Assembly: GCF_000981225.1 (NCBI RefSeq)
Contig: NZ_LAJC01000009.1
Location: 1 to 64,000, forward strand
Reading direction: 5' to 3'
Source of the DNA: Allosalinactinospora lopnorensis
GTDB lineage: Bacteria > Actinomycetota > Actinomycetes > Streptosporangiales > Streptosporangiaceae
DNA: 64,000 bases
The notes under the pieces were generated by a model. It saw only the letters and a list, made by a program, of their open reading frames with translations, was not told the origin of the DNA and ran no database searches. Positions 45,436 to 56,588 of the stretch are shown here, in pieces (positions within the stretch are counted from its first letter, which is position 1; the number at the start of each line of letters is the position of its first letter). A program made the translations under genes and the position numbers.

Positions 45436-48215
45436 TCAGGGGCTGCGGGGTCGGGGCTCCGGGCCGACGTGCAGCCTGACGCAGGTGGGGAAGAGCGCGC
45501 TCCAGGTGTATCCGCGCCATTTCGCCGCCGCGCCGGGCCGGGTCCACACCGGCAGCGCCTGCGTCATGTGCTCCCAGGCCTCCTCGAAGCACCCCTGTTC
45601 CATACGGACGACGCCGGTCTCGTAGAGCGCGAACCCCTCCAGGTCGGCGTCGCCGATCCGGCGAGCGTGCTCCAGGCTCTCGCCGAAGCAGTCGAGGGCT
45701 TCCTCGGTGCGGCCGAGGCCCCGGTAACTCCGGCCGAGATTGCCCAGGCCAACCACTTCGGCCTTCCGGTCGCCGGTCGCGCGCGCGTTGGCGAGCTGGC
45801 CCTTCTGCGTCCGGACGGACTCCTCGTAGTGCCCCTGCTCCGTCAGGGCGTCCGCGAGGTTGCACAGGGAACGCTGCTCGCCTTCGCGGTCGCCGGTCGC
45901 GCGCCAGATCGCGAGCGCGGAGTCCAGGCACGCCCGCATCTCGCCGTACTCGCGGCGCAGCCAGTGCACCGCGGACAGGTGGTCGAGCGCCCACGCCTCG
46001 CCGGTGCGGTCGCCGAGCCGGCGGGCGGTGCTCAGCGCCGCCCCGTTGACGGCCCGCAGGTCCTGTATGTGCGCGCGCGGGTAGAGGAACCACTGCAGCG
46101 CGCGCGCCAACCGCACGGAAAGGCGGGCGGGAGCGGGGCACTCGGCCCACGCGGCGGCCCCCGTGACGGCCGCGACGAGGTTCGCCCGCTCGGTCTCCAG
46201 CCATGCCTCGGCTTCGCGGTGGGTGGTGAGGGGGATGGAGCCGCCGGGCGCCGTGTCGCCGGGAGGGTGGATATCAGGGTTGAGCAGCGGCAGTGCGCGC
46301 AGCGTGGTGTCGAGATAGCAGCGCAGCACGCGTTCCAGCGCCGCGCTGCACTCGGCCTTTTCCTGGTGCGCCTGTTCCCGGGCGAACAGGCGCACCAGGT
46401 CGTGCATCCGGTACCGGTCCGGGTGCGGGGCGTGCAGCAGATGCGCGTCCGTCAGGCGCTCCAGCGCGTCCGCGGTCCGCTCGGCGGGAAGGTCGAGCAG
46501 CGCCGCGGCCACCGGCGGGCTGACGTCCTCTCCGGGCAGCACCCCGAACAGCCGGAGTGCGCGCGCCGCGTGCTGGTCGACGCCGTGCCCGCTGTGGCGC
46601 AGGCTGTCGTAGCCGGCGTGGAAACTCGCCCGGACGGCGAGGTCGCCCACCTGGAGCTCGTCCAGCCGGGTGCGCGTGTCGACCAGCCGGTCCACGAGGG
46701 AGCGCAGGGGCCAGCGCGGGCGTGCGGCCAGCCGCGCGCCGACGATTCGCAGCGCGAGCGGAAGACCACCGCAGATCCGGATGATCTCGTCGACGGCGTC
46801 CGGCTCGGCCGCGGTCCGCTCGCGGCCGACGAGCCGGTCCAGCAGGATGCGCGCCTGGTCGCGCGGAAGCTCTCCCAGGCGCAGGTGGTCGGCGCCTTCG
46901 AGCGTGGTGAGCATCTCGCGGCTGGTGATCAGCACACCGCACCCGGTACCGGCGGGCAGCAGCGGGCGGACCTGTTCCACGCTGGCCGCGTTGTCGAGGA
47001 CGACGAGCAGCCGGCGGTCGGCGGTGAGGGAGCGGAACATGGCCGCCGCCTCGTCGGTGTCCGCCGGTACCGCTGTGCCGTCCACTCCCAGCGCGCTGAG
47101 GAACCGGCCGAGCACCGCCGCGGGCGCCAGCGGGGTCACCCCCGCGGCGGAGCCCCGCAGGTCGACGTAGAGCTGGCCGTCCGGGAACCGGTCGGCGAAC
47201 CGGTGGGCGGTCTGGATCGCCAGGGACGACTTGCCCACGCCGCCGATGCCGTCGATCGCCGAGATCACCATGGAGGTGTCCCGCCCGCTGTCGAGGAGCG
47301 TCTCTATGACGGAGGCTTCGCTGCCGCGGCCGATGAAGGTGGTGCTCGCGGGGGGAAGCTGCCGGGGTATGAGAGCGGGGGCGGGCGCGGGCGGCCTCGG
47401 CCGCCGCTCCGGGGGAGCCTCCGGGGCGAGCAGCGCGGTGTCGGCGGTGAGGAGCTGCTGGTGCAGCCGCTGCAGCGACGGTCCCGGCTCCACTCCGAGC
47501 TCCTCGGTCAGGCGGCACCGCAGATCCCGGTAGGTCGCCAGCGCGTCGGCCCGCCGCCCGGCACGGTAGAGCGCCACCATGAACTGCCCCCGCGGGCCTT
47601 CGCGCAGCGGGTGCGCGTTCACCAGCCTTCCACCTCGCTCAGCACGGCGTCGTGCCGACCGCACCGCAGCTCCGCCTCGATGCGGGCCTCGATCGCGTTC
47701 GAGTGGCACTCCTCCAGTCGCGTCGTCTCCGTCTCCACCGCGAGGCTCGGCGGAACGCTGGCGAAGGGCGGGCCGTGCCAGAGTTCCAGTGCCTCGCTCA
47801 GCCAGCGGGCGGCCGCCTTCGGTTCGCCCTGGTCCAGATCACGCCTGCCCTGTTCGACCAGGTGCTCGAACAGGCCGGCGTCGGTCTCGCAGGGGTGCCC
47901 CGCCAACCGGTACCCCTGCGCCCGGTACCCGTGGACATGGGTCTTCAGCAACTGTCCGGACTCGTCCGAGAGCAGGCGCCGCAGTTGGGACACATAGCCC
48001 TGGAGCAGTTTCCCCGCGCTCCGCGGCGGGGTCTCCCCCCACAGCTCCTCAAGGAGCCGGTCCGTGGAGACCACCTGGTTCACGTGGCACAGCAGCACTG
48101 CCAGCAGTGTCCGCCACTTCGCCGGGCCGGGCGCGACCCACTGGTGGCCGTTCCACACTTCCAACGACCCCAGGATCCGGTATCGAACGCTCGTGCCCTC
48201 CGCGGCCGTCATCAT
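45436..48215 (-). CDS. AfsR/SARP-type regulator with NB-ARC and TPRs (apparent frameshift)
   Basis: The N-terminal 200 residues hold an OmpR-like winged helix (ILGSLEVWNGHQWVAPGPAK) and most of a bacterial transcriptional activator domain. The frame stops at about 47619; adding one base near 47628 restores LSEVERLVNAHPLREGPRGQ, then an NB-ARC ATPase (GIGGVGKSSLAIQTAHRF, LLVVLDNAASVEQVRPLLPA) and C-terminal TPRs. The whole is about 925 residues. AfsR-like proteins activate secondary-metabolism genes; no such cluster is in the window. ATG at 48215 has GAGG five bases ahead. It is divergent from paaA. Confidence 0.82.
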
Positions 48216-48301
48216 GTCCACCTCGAAGCCGTTACGGAGTAGCCATACGTTACCTCGCGTTCTGTCCGGATTGGGGCCTTCGTCGGGTCGTCGAAGAGCG
48301 G

Positions 48302-48368
48302 GCGGTTGTGTGGCATCGACCGGCGGCGCCGCCGGCGAACGAGCGGTCGTGTGGCATTGACCGGCGGT
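48302..48368 (+). repeat. Direct repeat upstream of paaA
   Basis: A 26-base unit beginning GCGGTTGTGTGGCATCGACC (48302-48327) returns at 48343-48368 as GCGGTCGTGTGGCATTGACC with three differences in 26 bases. The two start 41 bases apart, about four helical turns. They lie in the divergent gap between the AfsR-like gene and paaA and could bind a tandem activator. Confidence 0.55.
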
Positions 48369-48385
48369 CGGCCGCCGCAGTATTT

Positions 48386-48407
48386 TCTAACTGAACGTTC
48401 GGTAGGG
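48386..48407. promoter_or_regulatory. Probable PaaR-type operator upstream of paaA
   Basis: The site reads TCTAACTGAACG then TTCGGTAGGG. Against the PaaR consensus as I recall it, 12 of 16 fixed bases agree, with the centre best kept. It lies 40 bases before the paaA ATG. Its likeness to the site at 23660-23681 (shared CTGAACG and CGGT elements) suggests control by the same TetR protein. Confidence 0.55.
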
Positions 48408-48446
48408 ATCTGCCGCCGCTGGCGGCGGTGCCGGGGAGGACCAGGG

Positions 48447-49426
48447 ATGACCAGCGCCGAGAATCCGCTGCGCACGGAACCGGAGGGGGAGCGCGCGTGG
48501 TTCGACGCGATGATCGCCGCCGACGAGCGGACCGAACCCCGCGACTGGATGCCCGATGACTACCGCACGACCCTGATACGCCAGATCGCGCAGCACGCGC
48601 ACTCCGAGATCATCGGTATGCAGCCCGAGGCCAACTGGATCACCCGGCTCCCAGCCTCAAGCGCAAGGCCGTCCTCATCGCCAAGGTGCAGGACGAAGCG
48701 GGGCACGGGCTCTACCTGTACAGCGCGGCGGAGACGCTCGGTGCCGACCGCGCCGAGCTGCTGGACCTGCTGCACCAGGGCCGGCAGAGGTATTCGTCGA
48801 TCTTCAATTACCCCACGCTGAACTGGGCCGACGTCGGTGCGATCGGCTGGCTGGTGGACGGGGCCGCCATAACCAACCAGGTCCCCCTGTGCCGCTGCTC
48901 CTACGGCCCCTACGCCCGCGCCATGGTGCGCATCTGCAAGGAGGAGAGCTTCCACCAGCGCCAGGGGTTCGAGATCCTGCACGTGCTCGCGCACGGTACG
49001 AGCGCCCAGCGCGCCATGGCGCAGAACGCGGTGGACCGCTGGTACTGGCCCTCGCTGATGATGTTCGGCCCGCCCGACGCGGAGTCCGCGCACTCCGAAC
49101 AGTCCATGGCCTACAAGATCAAGCGCTTCTCCAACGACGACCTGCGCCAGCGCTTCGTCGACATGATCGTGCCCCAGGCCGACGCGCTCGGGCTCACCCT
49201 GCCAGACCCCGACCTGCGGTGGAACGCCGAACGCGGCCACTACGACTTCGGCCCGATCGACTGGGCGGAGTTCAAGCAGGTCCTCAAGGGCAACGGGCCG
49301 TGCAACCGGCAGCGGCTGGCCCACCGCAGGGCCGCGCACGCCGAAGGCGCCTGGGTCCGCGAGGCCGCCCGGGCGCACGCCGCGAAGCGGGCGGCGCGCG
49401 AGGAGCGCGAAGGGAGCGCGGCATGA
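48447..49426 (+). CDS. paaA: Phenylacetyl-CoA epoxidase subunit PaaA (apparent frameshift)
   Basis: PaaA is the catalytic di-iron subunit of the oxygenase that epoxidises the ring of phenylacetyl-CoA. The reading frame breaks at about 48647; restoring one G gives [20 protein letters not shown] and a normal protein of about 326 residues. Di-iron ligands are expected in [14 protein letters not shown] and [16 protein letters not shown], both present. ATG at 48447 has GGGGAGGA. It overlaps paaB by four bases and heads paaABCDE. Confidence 0.9.
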
Positions 49427-49716
49427 GCGAGCGGATGGACGACTGGCCGCTGTGGGAGGTGTTCGTGCGTGCCCGCCGCGGCCTCTCCCACGTGCATGTG
49501 GGCAGCCTGCACGCCGCCGACGCCGAACACGCCCTGCGCAACGCCCGCGACCTCTACACCCGGCGCCAGGAGGGCGTGAGCGTGTGGGTCGTTCCGGCGG
49601 CGCGGATCACCGCGTCGGCGCCGGAGGAGAAGGGCGCCTTCTTCGACCCGGCGGACGACAAGGTGTACCGGCACCCGACGTTCTACACCGTCCCCGAAGG
49701 GGTCGAGCATCTGTGA
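49423..49716 (+). CDS. paaB: Phenylacetyl-CoA epoxidase subunit PaaB
   Basis: The 97-residue PaaB is needed for a working epoxidase complex and links the PaaAC heterodimers. Typical motifs are [20 protein letters not shown], then [20 protein letters not shown] and a conserved end with [21 protein letters not shown] overlaps the paaA stop (ATGA). The length matches the family. Confidence 0.93.
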   Translation: MSERMDDWPLWEVFVRARRGLSHVHVGSLHAADAEHALRNARDLYTRRQEGVSVWVVPAARITASAPEEKGAFFDPADDKVYRHPTFYTVPEGVEHL

Positions 49717-49729
49717 GCGGGGGATAGGG

Positions 49730-50539
49730 ATGCGAGACGAGACGGGATCCCCGGCCGCGGCCGTCGACACCGCGGTGGCGGCGTACGCGCTGCGGCTGGG
49801 CGACGACGCGCTCATCGCGAGCCACCGGCTCGCCGAGCTGGTGGCCCGCGCCCCGCAGCTCGAAGAGGACGTCGCGCTCTCCAACATCTCCCTCGACCTG
49901 CTGGGCCAGGCCCGCTCGCTGCTGAGCTACGCGGGGCGCACGGAGGAGCAGCTCACCGGGGTACTGCGCACCGAGGACGATCTGGCCTACCTGCGCGACG
50001 AGGCCCAGTTCGTCAACTGCCGGCTGGTGGAGCTGCCCAACACTGACTTCGCGTACACCGTCGTCCGCCAGATGCTGTTCTCGGGCTACGCCTTCGAGCT
50101 GTACTCGGCGCTCACACGGTCGGCCGACGAGACGTTCGCGGGTATCGCGGGCAAGGCGGTCAAGGAGGTCTCCTACCACCGCGACCACGCAGCGCAGTGG
50201 GCGGTCCGGCTCGGTGACGGGACCGGCGAGAGCAGCGGGCGCATGGCGTCGGCCCTGGAGGCGGCGTGGCCCTATGTCGACGAACTGTTCGCCGGCGACG
50301 ACGTCACCCGGATCATCGCCGGAGCCGGGATCGGCCCCGACCCGGCCGATCTCCGCCCGGCCTGGGACGCGTTCGTGGACGGGGCGCTCGCCGAGGCCGA
50401 GCTGCGGCGCCCCCAGGTCCCGGCGGTCACCGGCCTCGCCGGCATGGGCGGCCGCGACGGCGTGCACACCGAGGCGTTCGGTTACCTGCTCGCCGAGATG
50501 CAGCACCTGCACCGGTCCCACCCGGGAGCGGCGTGGTGA
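49730..50539 (+). CDS. paaC: Phenylacetyl-CoA epoxidase subunit PaaC
   Basis: PaaC is the structural partner of PaaA, with the same ferritin-like fold but reduced iron-binding. The 269-residue product has LEEDVALSNISLDLLGQARS and YLRDEAQFVNCRLVELPNTD, then KEVSYHRDHAAQWAVRLGDG, all family blocks. The ATG is 13 bases after paaB. It ends with TGGTGA, where the paaD GTG overlaps. Confidence 0.93.
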   Translation: MRDETGSPAAAVDTAVAAYALRLGDDALIASHRLAELVARAPQLEEDVALSNISLDLLGQARSLLSYAGRTEEQLTGVLRTEDDLAYLRDEAQFVNCRLVELPNTDFAYTVVRQMLFSGYAFELYSALTRSADETFAGIAGKAVKEVSYHRDHAAQWAVRLGDGTGESSGRMASALEAAWPYVDELFAGDDVTRIIAGAGIGPDPADLRPAWDAFVDGALAEAELRRPQVPAVTGLAGMGGRDGVHTEAFGYLLAEMQHLHRSHPGAAW

Positions 50540-51045
50540 CGCGGCAGGCGGGGCCGCTGCAGGTCGAGGAGATCCGGGAGCTCGTCGCCGGGGTGCCCGA
50601 TCCCGAGATGCCCATGGTGAACCTGGCGGACCTGGGCATCCTCCGGGACGTGGGCCGCGACGACGCGGGGGCGGTCACGGTCACGATCACCCCCACCTAC
50701 TCGGGGTGCCCGGCGCTGGACACGATCCGCGACGACATCCGCGCGCGGCTCGCCGAGCACGGGGAGACCCGCGTCGCCGTGCGGACCGAGCTCTCCCCGG
50801 CGTGGTCGACCGACCGGATCAGCGCCGAGGGGCGGCGCAAGCTGGCCGCGCACGGTATCGCGCCGCCGCCGGAGCGGGCACCCCGGCCCGGCGCGGGACA
50901 CACGTTCGTCCCGTTGTCCGTGCGCTGCCCGAACTGCGGAGCGCTGGAGACCCGGGAGCTGAGCCCGTTCGGGTCCACCGCGTGCAAGGCGCTCTACGTC
51001 TGCACCGCCTGCAGGGAGCCGTTCGACCGCGTCAAGCCGCTATGA
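50536..51045 (+). CDS. paaD: Phenylacetate degradation protein PaaD (iron-sulfur assembly type)
   Basis: The 169-residue PaaD has an N-terminal MIP18/DUF59 domain (GVPDPEMPMVNLADLGILRD, then TPTYSGCPALDTIRDDI) and a C-terminal zinc-ribbon-like CPNCGALETRELSPFGSTAC plus CTAC. It is thought to help insert metal clusters in the epoxidase system. GTG at 50536 overlaps paaC by four bases. Confidence 0.92.
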   Translation: MTRQAGPLQVEEIRELVAGVPDPEMPMVNLADLGILRDVGRDDAGAVTVTITPTYSGCPALDTIRDDIRARLAEHGETRVAVRTELSPAWSTDRISAEGRRKLAAHGIAPPPERAPRPGAGHTFVPLSVRCPNCGALETRELSPFGSTACKALYVCTACREPFDRVKPL

Positions 51046-51061
51046 GAGCAGCAGGGGAGCC

Positions 51062-52174
51062 ATGCGCGCACAGACCCAGGACCGCCCCGCCCCGCCGCGG
51101 CGCCGCGGCGCCCACCGGTTCCACCGGCTGGCCGTGGCGGCCGTGGACCGCCTCACCGACGACGCGGTGGCGGTGACGTTCCAGGTTCCCGAGGAGCTGG
51201 CAGAGGACTTCCGCTTCGTCCAGGGCCAGCACCTGACGATCCGCTGGCGCGCGGCAGGCGAGCAGATCCGGCGGAACTACTCCATCTGCTCAGCGGCGCC
51301 CGACGGGTCGCTGCGAATCGCCGTCAAACGCCTGGAAGGCGGTACGTTCTCCGGTCACGCCAACGAGTCGCTGCGGCCCGGTGACGTTCTCGACGTCATG
51401 CCGCCGCTCGGAGGGTTCCACGTCCCGCTGGAACCGCAACGGGCGCGCGCGCACGTCGCGGTCGCGGCGGGCAGCGGGATCACCCCGGTTCTGTCCCTGG
51501 TCCTGACCACGCTGGCGGCCGAGCCGGACAGCTCCTTCACGCTGGTCTACGGCAACCGCACCACGCGCGACGTGATGTTCCTGGAGGAGCTGCAGGACGT
51601 CAAGGACCGCTACCCGGAGCGGTTCCAACTGCTCAACGTACTCAGCCGGGAGTCCACCGAGGCTCCCGTGTGCAGCGGCCGGATCGACGCCGCGAAACTC
51701 GATGTGCTCTTCTCCGCCCTCGTCCCGCCGGCGGGGGTCGACCAGTGGTACCTGTGCGGTCCGTTCGACCTGGTGCAGACGGTGCGCACGGCGCTGGCGG
51801 AGCGGGGGGTACCGGCGGACCGCGTGCACTTCGAGTTGTTCCACACCGGGGACACCGAGCCGCCGCGCCGCCGGCCGGAGGGCAGCGGCGCGGAACGCGT
51901 CGGCCGCGTGGTGTTCACCCTGGACGGGCGGACCAGCAGTGCCGACATCGGCGCGGACGAGACGGTGCTCGGCGCGGCACTGCGGGTGCGCGGCGACGCG
52001 CCCTACGCCTGCCGCGGCGGTGTGTGCGGAACCTGCCGGGCCAGAGTGTGCGACGGGGAGGTGGACCTGGCGCGCAACTACGCGCTGGAGGCCGACGAGA
52101 TCGCGGCCGGCTACGTGCTCACCTGCCAGTCCCGCCCCGTCACCCCGGAGGTCGTCGTCGACTACGACGCCTGA
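51062..52174 (+). CDS. paaE: Phenylacetyl-CoA epoxidase reductase PaaE
   Basis: PaaE passes electrons from NADPH to PaaA. The 370-residue protein has a FAD domain (IRRNYSICSAAPDGSLRIAV), an NAD-binding domain (AAGSGITPVLSLVLTTLA) and a C-terminal plant-type [2Fe-2S] domain with CRGGVCGTCRARVC and a last cysteine in VLTCQSRP. ATG at 51062 has AGGGGAG ahead. It closes the paaABCDE operon. Confidence 0.94.
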   Translation: MRAQTQDRPAPPRRRGAHRFHRLAVAAVDRLTDDAVAVTFQVPEELAEDFRFVQGQHLTIRWRAAGEQIRRNYSICSAAPDGSLRIAVKRLEGGTFSGHANESLRPGDVLDVMPPLGGFHVPLEPQRARAHVAVAAGSGITPVLSLVLTTLAAEPDSSFTLVYGNRTTRDVMFLEELQDVKDRYPERFQLLNVLSRESTEAPVCSGRIDAAKLDVLFSALVPPAGVDQWYLCGPFDLVQTVRTALAERGVPADRVHFELFHTGDTEPPRRRPEGSGAERVGRVVFTLDGRTSSADIGADETVLGAALRVRGDAPYACRGGVCGTCRARVCDGEVDLARNYALEADEIAAGYVLTCQSRPVTPEVVVDYDA

Positions 52175-52340
52175 TCCGCCGTCCACACTGGGAAGACCTC
52201 CGTGGCGCGCTGGCGGTGTTCCGGGGTGGACTGGAATAAGGGGGCTCCCCCCAGTGCCGGGCCGCCTCCGTCTTCGATGCGGGCCGGCCCGTCGGTCGTG
52301 CCCCTTCTCCGCGAGCGGTGCGGCGGCCGCGGACGGTTCC

Positions 52341-52936
52341 TCACTCCCAGTCGATGCGGGTCTGGGCGTCGGGGTCGTAGCCGCGGTAGCGGCCTCCGTG
52401 CCTGCGCGTCGGGTAGCCGTTCAGCGCGTCGCGGTACCCGCTGCTGTAGCCGGTGCGGGGGTAGCTCACGTCGTCGTAGGCGGGAAGTTCGGTGGACCGC
52501 TGGGAAGGGCGCATGAGGCGCCCGCGCCGGTGCTGCTGAGCAGAGTGAGTATGGCGACACCAGCGACCAGGTTGATGAGGGCCGTCGCGACCTGGCTCTC
52601 CAGCGCGGCCTGCTGGGTGAGCGGGCTCACCGTGGCGACGATGGTGGCCAGGCCCACGATCCAGCCGAAGAACGCCAGCGGGCGGGGCGCACCCACCATC
52701 AGCAGGTGCAGCAGTCCGGTGGCGAGCAGGGCCGCGGTCGCGGCCATCGCCGCGTAGACGCCGGTCCCGGCGTCACCGAAATAGCCGGCCTCTTCGGGCG
52801 CGAGCACCGGAATCCGCAGGACGCCCCGGGCGACGAGCACCCCGGCCAGGATGATGAGCCCGGCGACCACGGCCGTGGCCAGTCCCCCTGACCATAACCG
52901 GGCGACGTTGAGCTGCTGGTCCCCATATTCGTTCAT
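52341..52936 (-). CDS. DUF6069-like membrane protein (apparent frameshift)
   Basis: From the ATG at 52936 (behind GGGGGGAA) the protein has four membrane helices (AVVAGLIILAGVLVARGVL; YAAMAATAALLATGLLHLL; FFGWIVGLATIVATVSPL; ALINLVAGVAILTLLSS), matching DUF6069. The frame ends early at 52466; adding one base near 52517 joins a polar tail RPSQRSTELPAYDDVSYPRT to GYDPDAQTRIDWE, ending at 52341. That gives about 198 residues. The function is unknown. Confidence 0.65.
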
Positions 52937-53085
52937 GCCGTTCCCCCCGATACGGCCGAACACGGTCGTAGCCGACATACCCGCAGGTCATTCCCGATAA
53001 TCTCACGGCCGAATTAGCACGGTGATGCGGCCCTTCGGCGTACCCCCGCGAGCGTGCGTCGCCTGCTTTCCGGACCGGAGGGCTC

Positions 53086-54409
53086 TTAAACATTCGGTGC
53101 GGCCGGGCGGACCGCTTCGGCGATGTCGGAAGCCAGAGGCGGCATATCGTCGACGGTCAGTGCCGAAACCGTGACCCGGATGCCGGGACCGGAGCTCATG
53201 CGGAACCGGGCCCCCGGCGTTGTGGCCCAGCCGCGGGCGAGGAGCCGGGTGACGGTGCCCGCTTCGTCGGTGACCGGAACCCATACGTTCATACCGGAGC
53301 GCCCATGCGCGGTCGTGCCATGGCGTGCCAACTCCGAGACGAGGGCGCCGCGGCGCTCGGCGTAGCGGCGGCCGACCCGCTCCGGGGACACCTGCCCGCG
53401 CCGCTGGAGCTCCACGAACGTCTCCTGCAGCACTCTGCTGACCCAACCCGGCCCCGACTGCTGCTGGGCACGGACCCGGTCGACGGTGACCACGTCCCCG
53501 GCGAGCATGGCCAGGCGCAGGTCGGGGCCGTGGCTCTTGGCGACGGAACGTATGACCGTCCACCGTTCCGTGGCCCCGCGGACACTGTGGAAAGGAGCGT
53601 CCGCGAACCCGAAGCCGTAGTCGTCCTCGACGGTCAGGACGTTCGGGTACCCGGACAGGACCGACCTCAGCCGCGCTGCGCGCTCGCTCCCGAACGCCGC
53701 TCCGGTGGGGTTCTGCGCCCGGTTGGTGAGGATGACCGCCCGCGCCCCGGAGCGCAGAGCGGCGGCCAGATCGCCGGGGAGCGGGCCCGCGCCGTCGAGC
53801 CCGAGCGGGATCCGTTTCAGCCCGAGCGTGGCGGCCAGCGCGTACTCGCTCGGCCAGCCGGGATCCTCCAGCGCGATGGAGTCGCCGGGACGCAGGTACG
53901 AGCGCAGCACGCGGTCGATTCCGTCGAGAGCGCCGGAGGTGATGGTCATCGATTCGGCGGGCACGGCATCGGCGGCGAAGATCTCCCGCGCCACATCCGC
54001 TGTCTCGGCGGTGACCGGCGGCTCCCCGTACATCGGGTGCCGGCCGTCGCGCCGCGCGGCCACAGCGGACAGCGCCGCGGTGAGGTCGGGCAGCAGCCGG
54101 GGGATCGGGGTTGCCGCTCGCGGCGTCGCGCGCTCCGGGTGGCAGGGCACCGGGGTCGGTCTCCCGCGGGACGCCCGGTGGCCGGGTCCTGATCCGCGTG
54201 CCGCGGCGTCCGGCGGCCTCGACCAGCCCGCGGTCGCGGAGCAGGCGGTAGGCCGCGGCGACGGTGTTCGGGTTGACCCCCAGATCACCGGCGAGGTCGC
54301 GGATCGGGGGGAGGGCGGCACCGGCACCGAACTCACCGTGGACGACCGCGCGTTCGACGCTGTCGGCGATCTCGTACGAGCCGCGTCCGGTGATGGCCAT
54401 GGGCCGCAT
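53086..54409 (-). CDS. MocR-type GntR/aminotransferase regulator (apparent frameshift)
   Basis: The start (RGSYEIADSVERAVVHGEFG, then GVNPNTVAAAYRLLRDRGLV) is a GntR winged helix. A PLP aminotransferase-like domain follows with ARDAASGNPDP-RLLPDLTAAL, where the frame shifts at a run of five G (54099-54103 on the plus strand); one base less restores it. Later MTITSGALDGIDRVLRSYL, EDPGWPSEYALAA and VAKSHGPDLRLAMLAGD (likely PLP lysine) are in frame. The protein would be about 440 residues. MocR proteins control vitamin B6, GABA or taurine genes; the target here is unknown, but it is divergent from the betaine synthase gene. ATG at 54400 is an alternative start. Confidence 0.8.
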
Positions 54410-54836
54410 TATCCAGCAGCGCGGCCGATCGGCGATACACGGCATGCCCGGCGCGGCAGGGCGGGAAACGGTACGGGCGGGGCCCGCGACACGCGCGGGG
54501 CAGGGGGTAGGAGAGAGAATTATAGCGGAGTGGTGAATCCAGAAGATTAGCCGGGGGGTGTTTTTCTTGTGGTGCGCAATCCGCAATGTGTTGCGCTATG
54601 CGGTTCAAATCGGGTGATGAAAATCTCCACCGAGAAGGTTAGGGGTGAAATCTTGGCAGAACATACAAGGGGTGTCGATAGGTTACCCAGTGAATTTTTT
54701 GCGCTGTGACCTGCTAATACGTGCTGCGCACGGCTGTGCGCACTTGAAATTAGGTGGGGTACATGCTTTTCAATGGGGATACGCGAAGTTTCACCCTCGG
54801 CGTCGTGTGCTGTCTGCGAGAGAGGGTGTTTCGAGT
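54410..54836 (+). promoter_or_regulatory. AT-rich divergent gap upstream of the betaine synthase
   Basis: A 427-base gap between the MocR gene and the fused methyltransferase gene, clearly more AT-rich than the surroundings. One hairpin stands out: TGCGCAC (54725-54731) with GTGCGCA (54736-54742), GGCT loop. No known riboswitch could be fitted. The long leader could hold osmotically controlled promoters; this is inference. Confidence 0.4.
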
Positions 54837-56490
<1,654 letters not shown>

Positions 56491-56517
56491 TGAACCTTCA
56501 GTAACGGGTACCCCCCG

Positions 56518-56556
56518 ATGATCCGGCCCCGCGGGACACCCGCGGGGCCGGATCAT
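56518..56556. terminator. Strong hairpin terminator after the betaine synthase
   Basis: A perfect 18-bp stem (56518-56535 with 56539-56556) closes on ACA. It lies between the fused methyltransferase and the convergent MarR-GNAT gene and can stop both. Confidence 0.85.
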
Positions 56557-56588
56557 TGCGTGGGGCGGGGTCCGGCTCCCGCCGGAGG

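Noticed and set aside
54410-54836. Riboswitch (glycine or SAM type) before the betaine synthase
   Set aside because: Only one small hairpin was found; I could not fit the conserved cores of glycine or SAM riboswitches.
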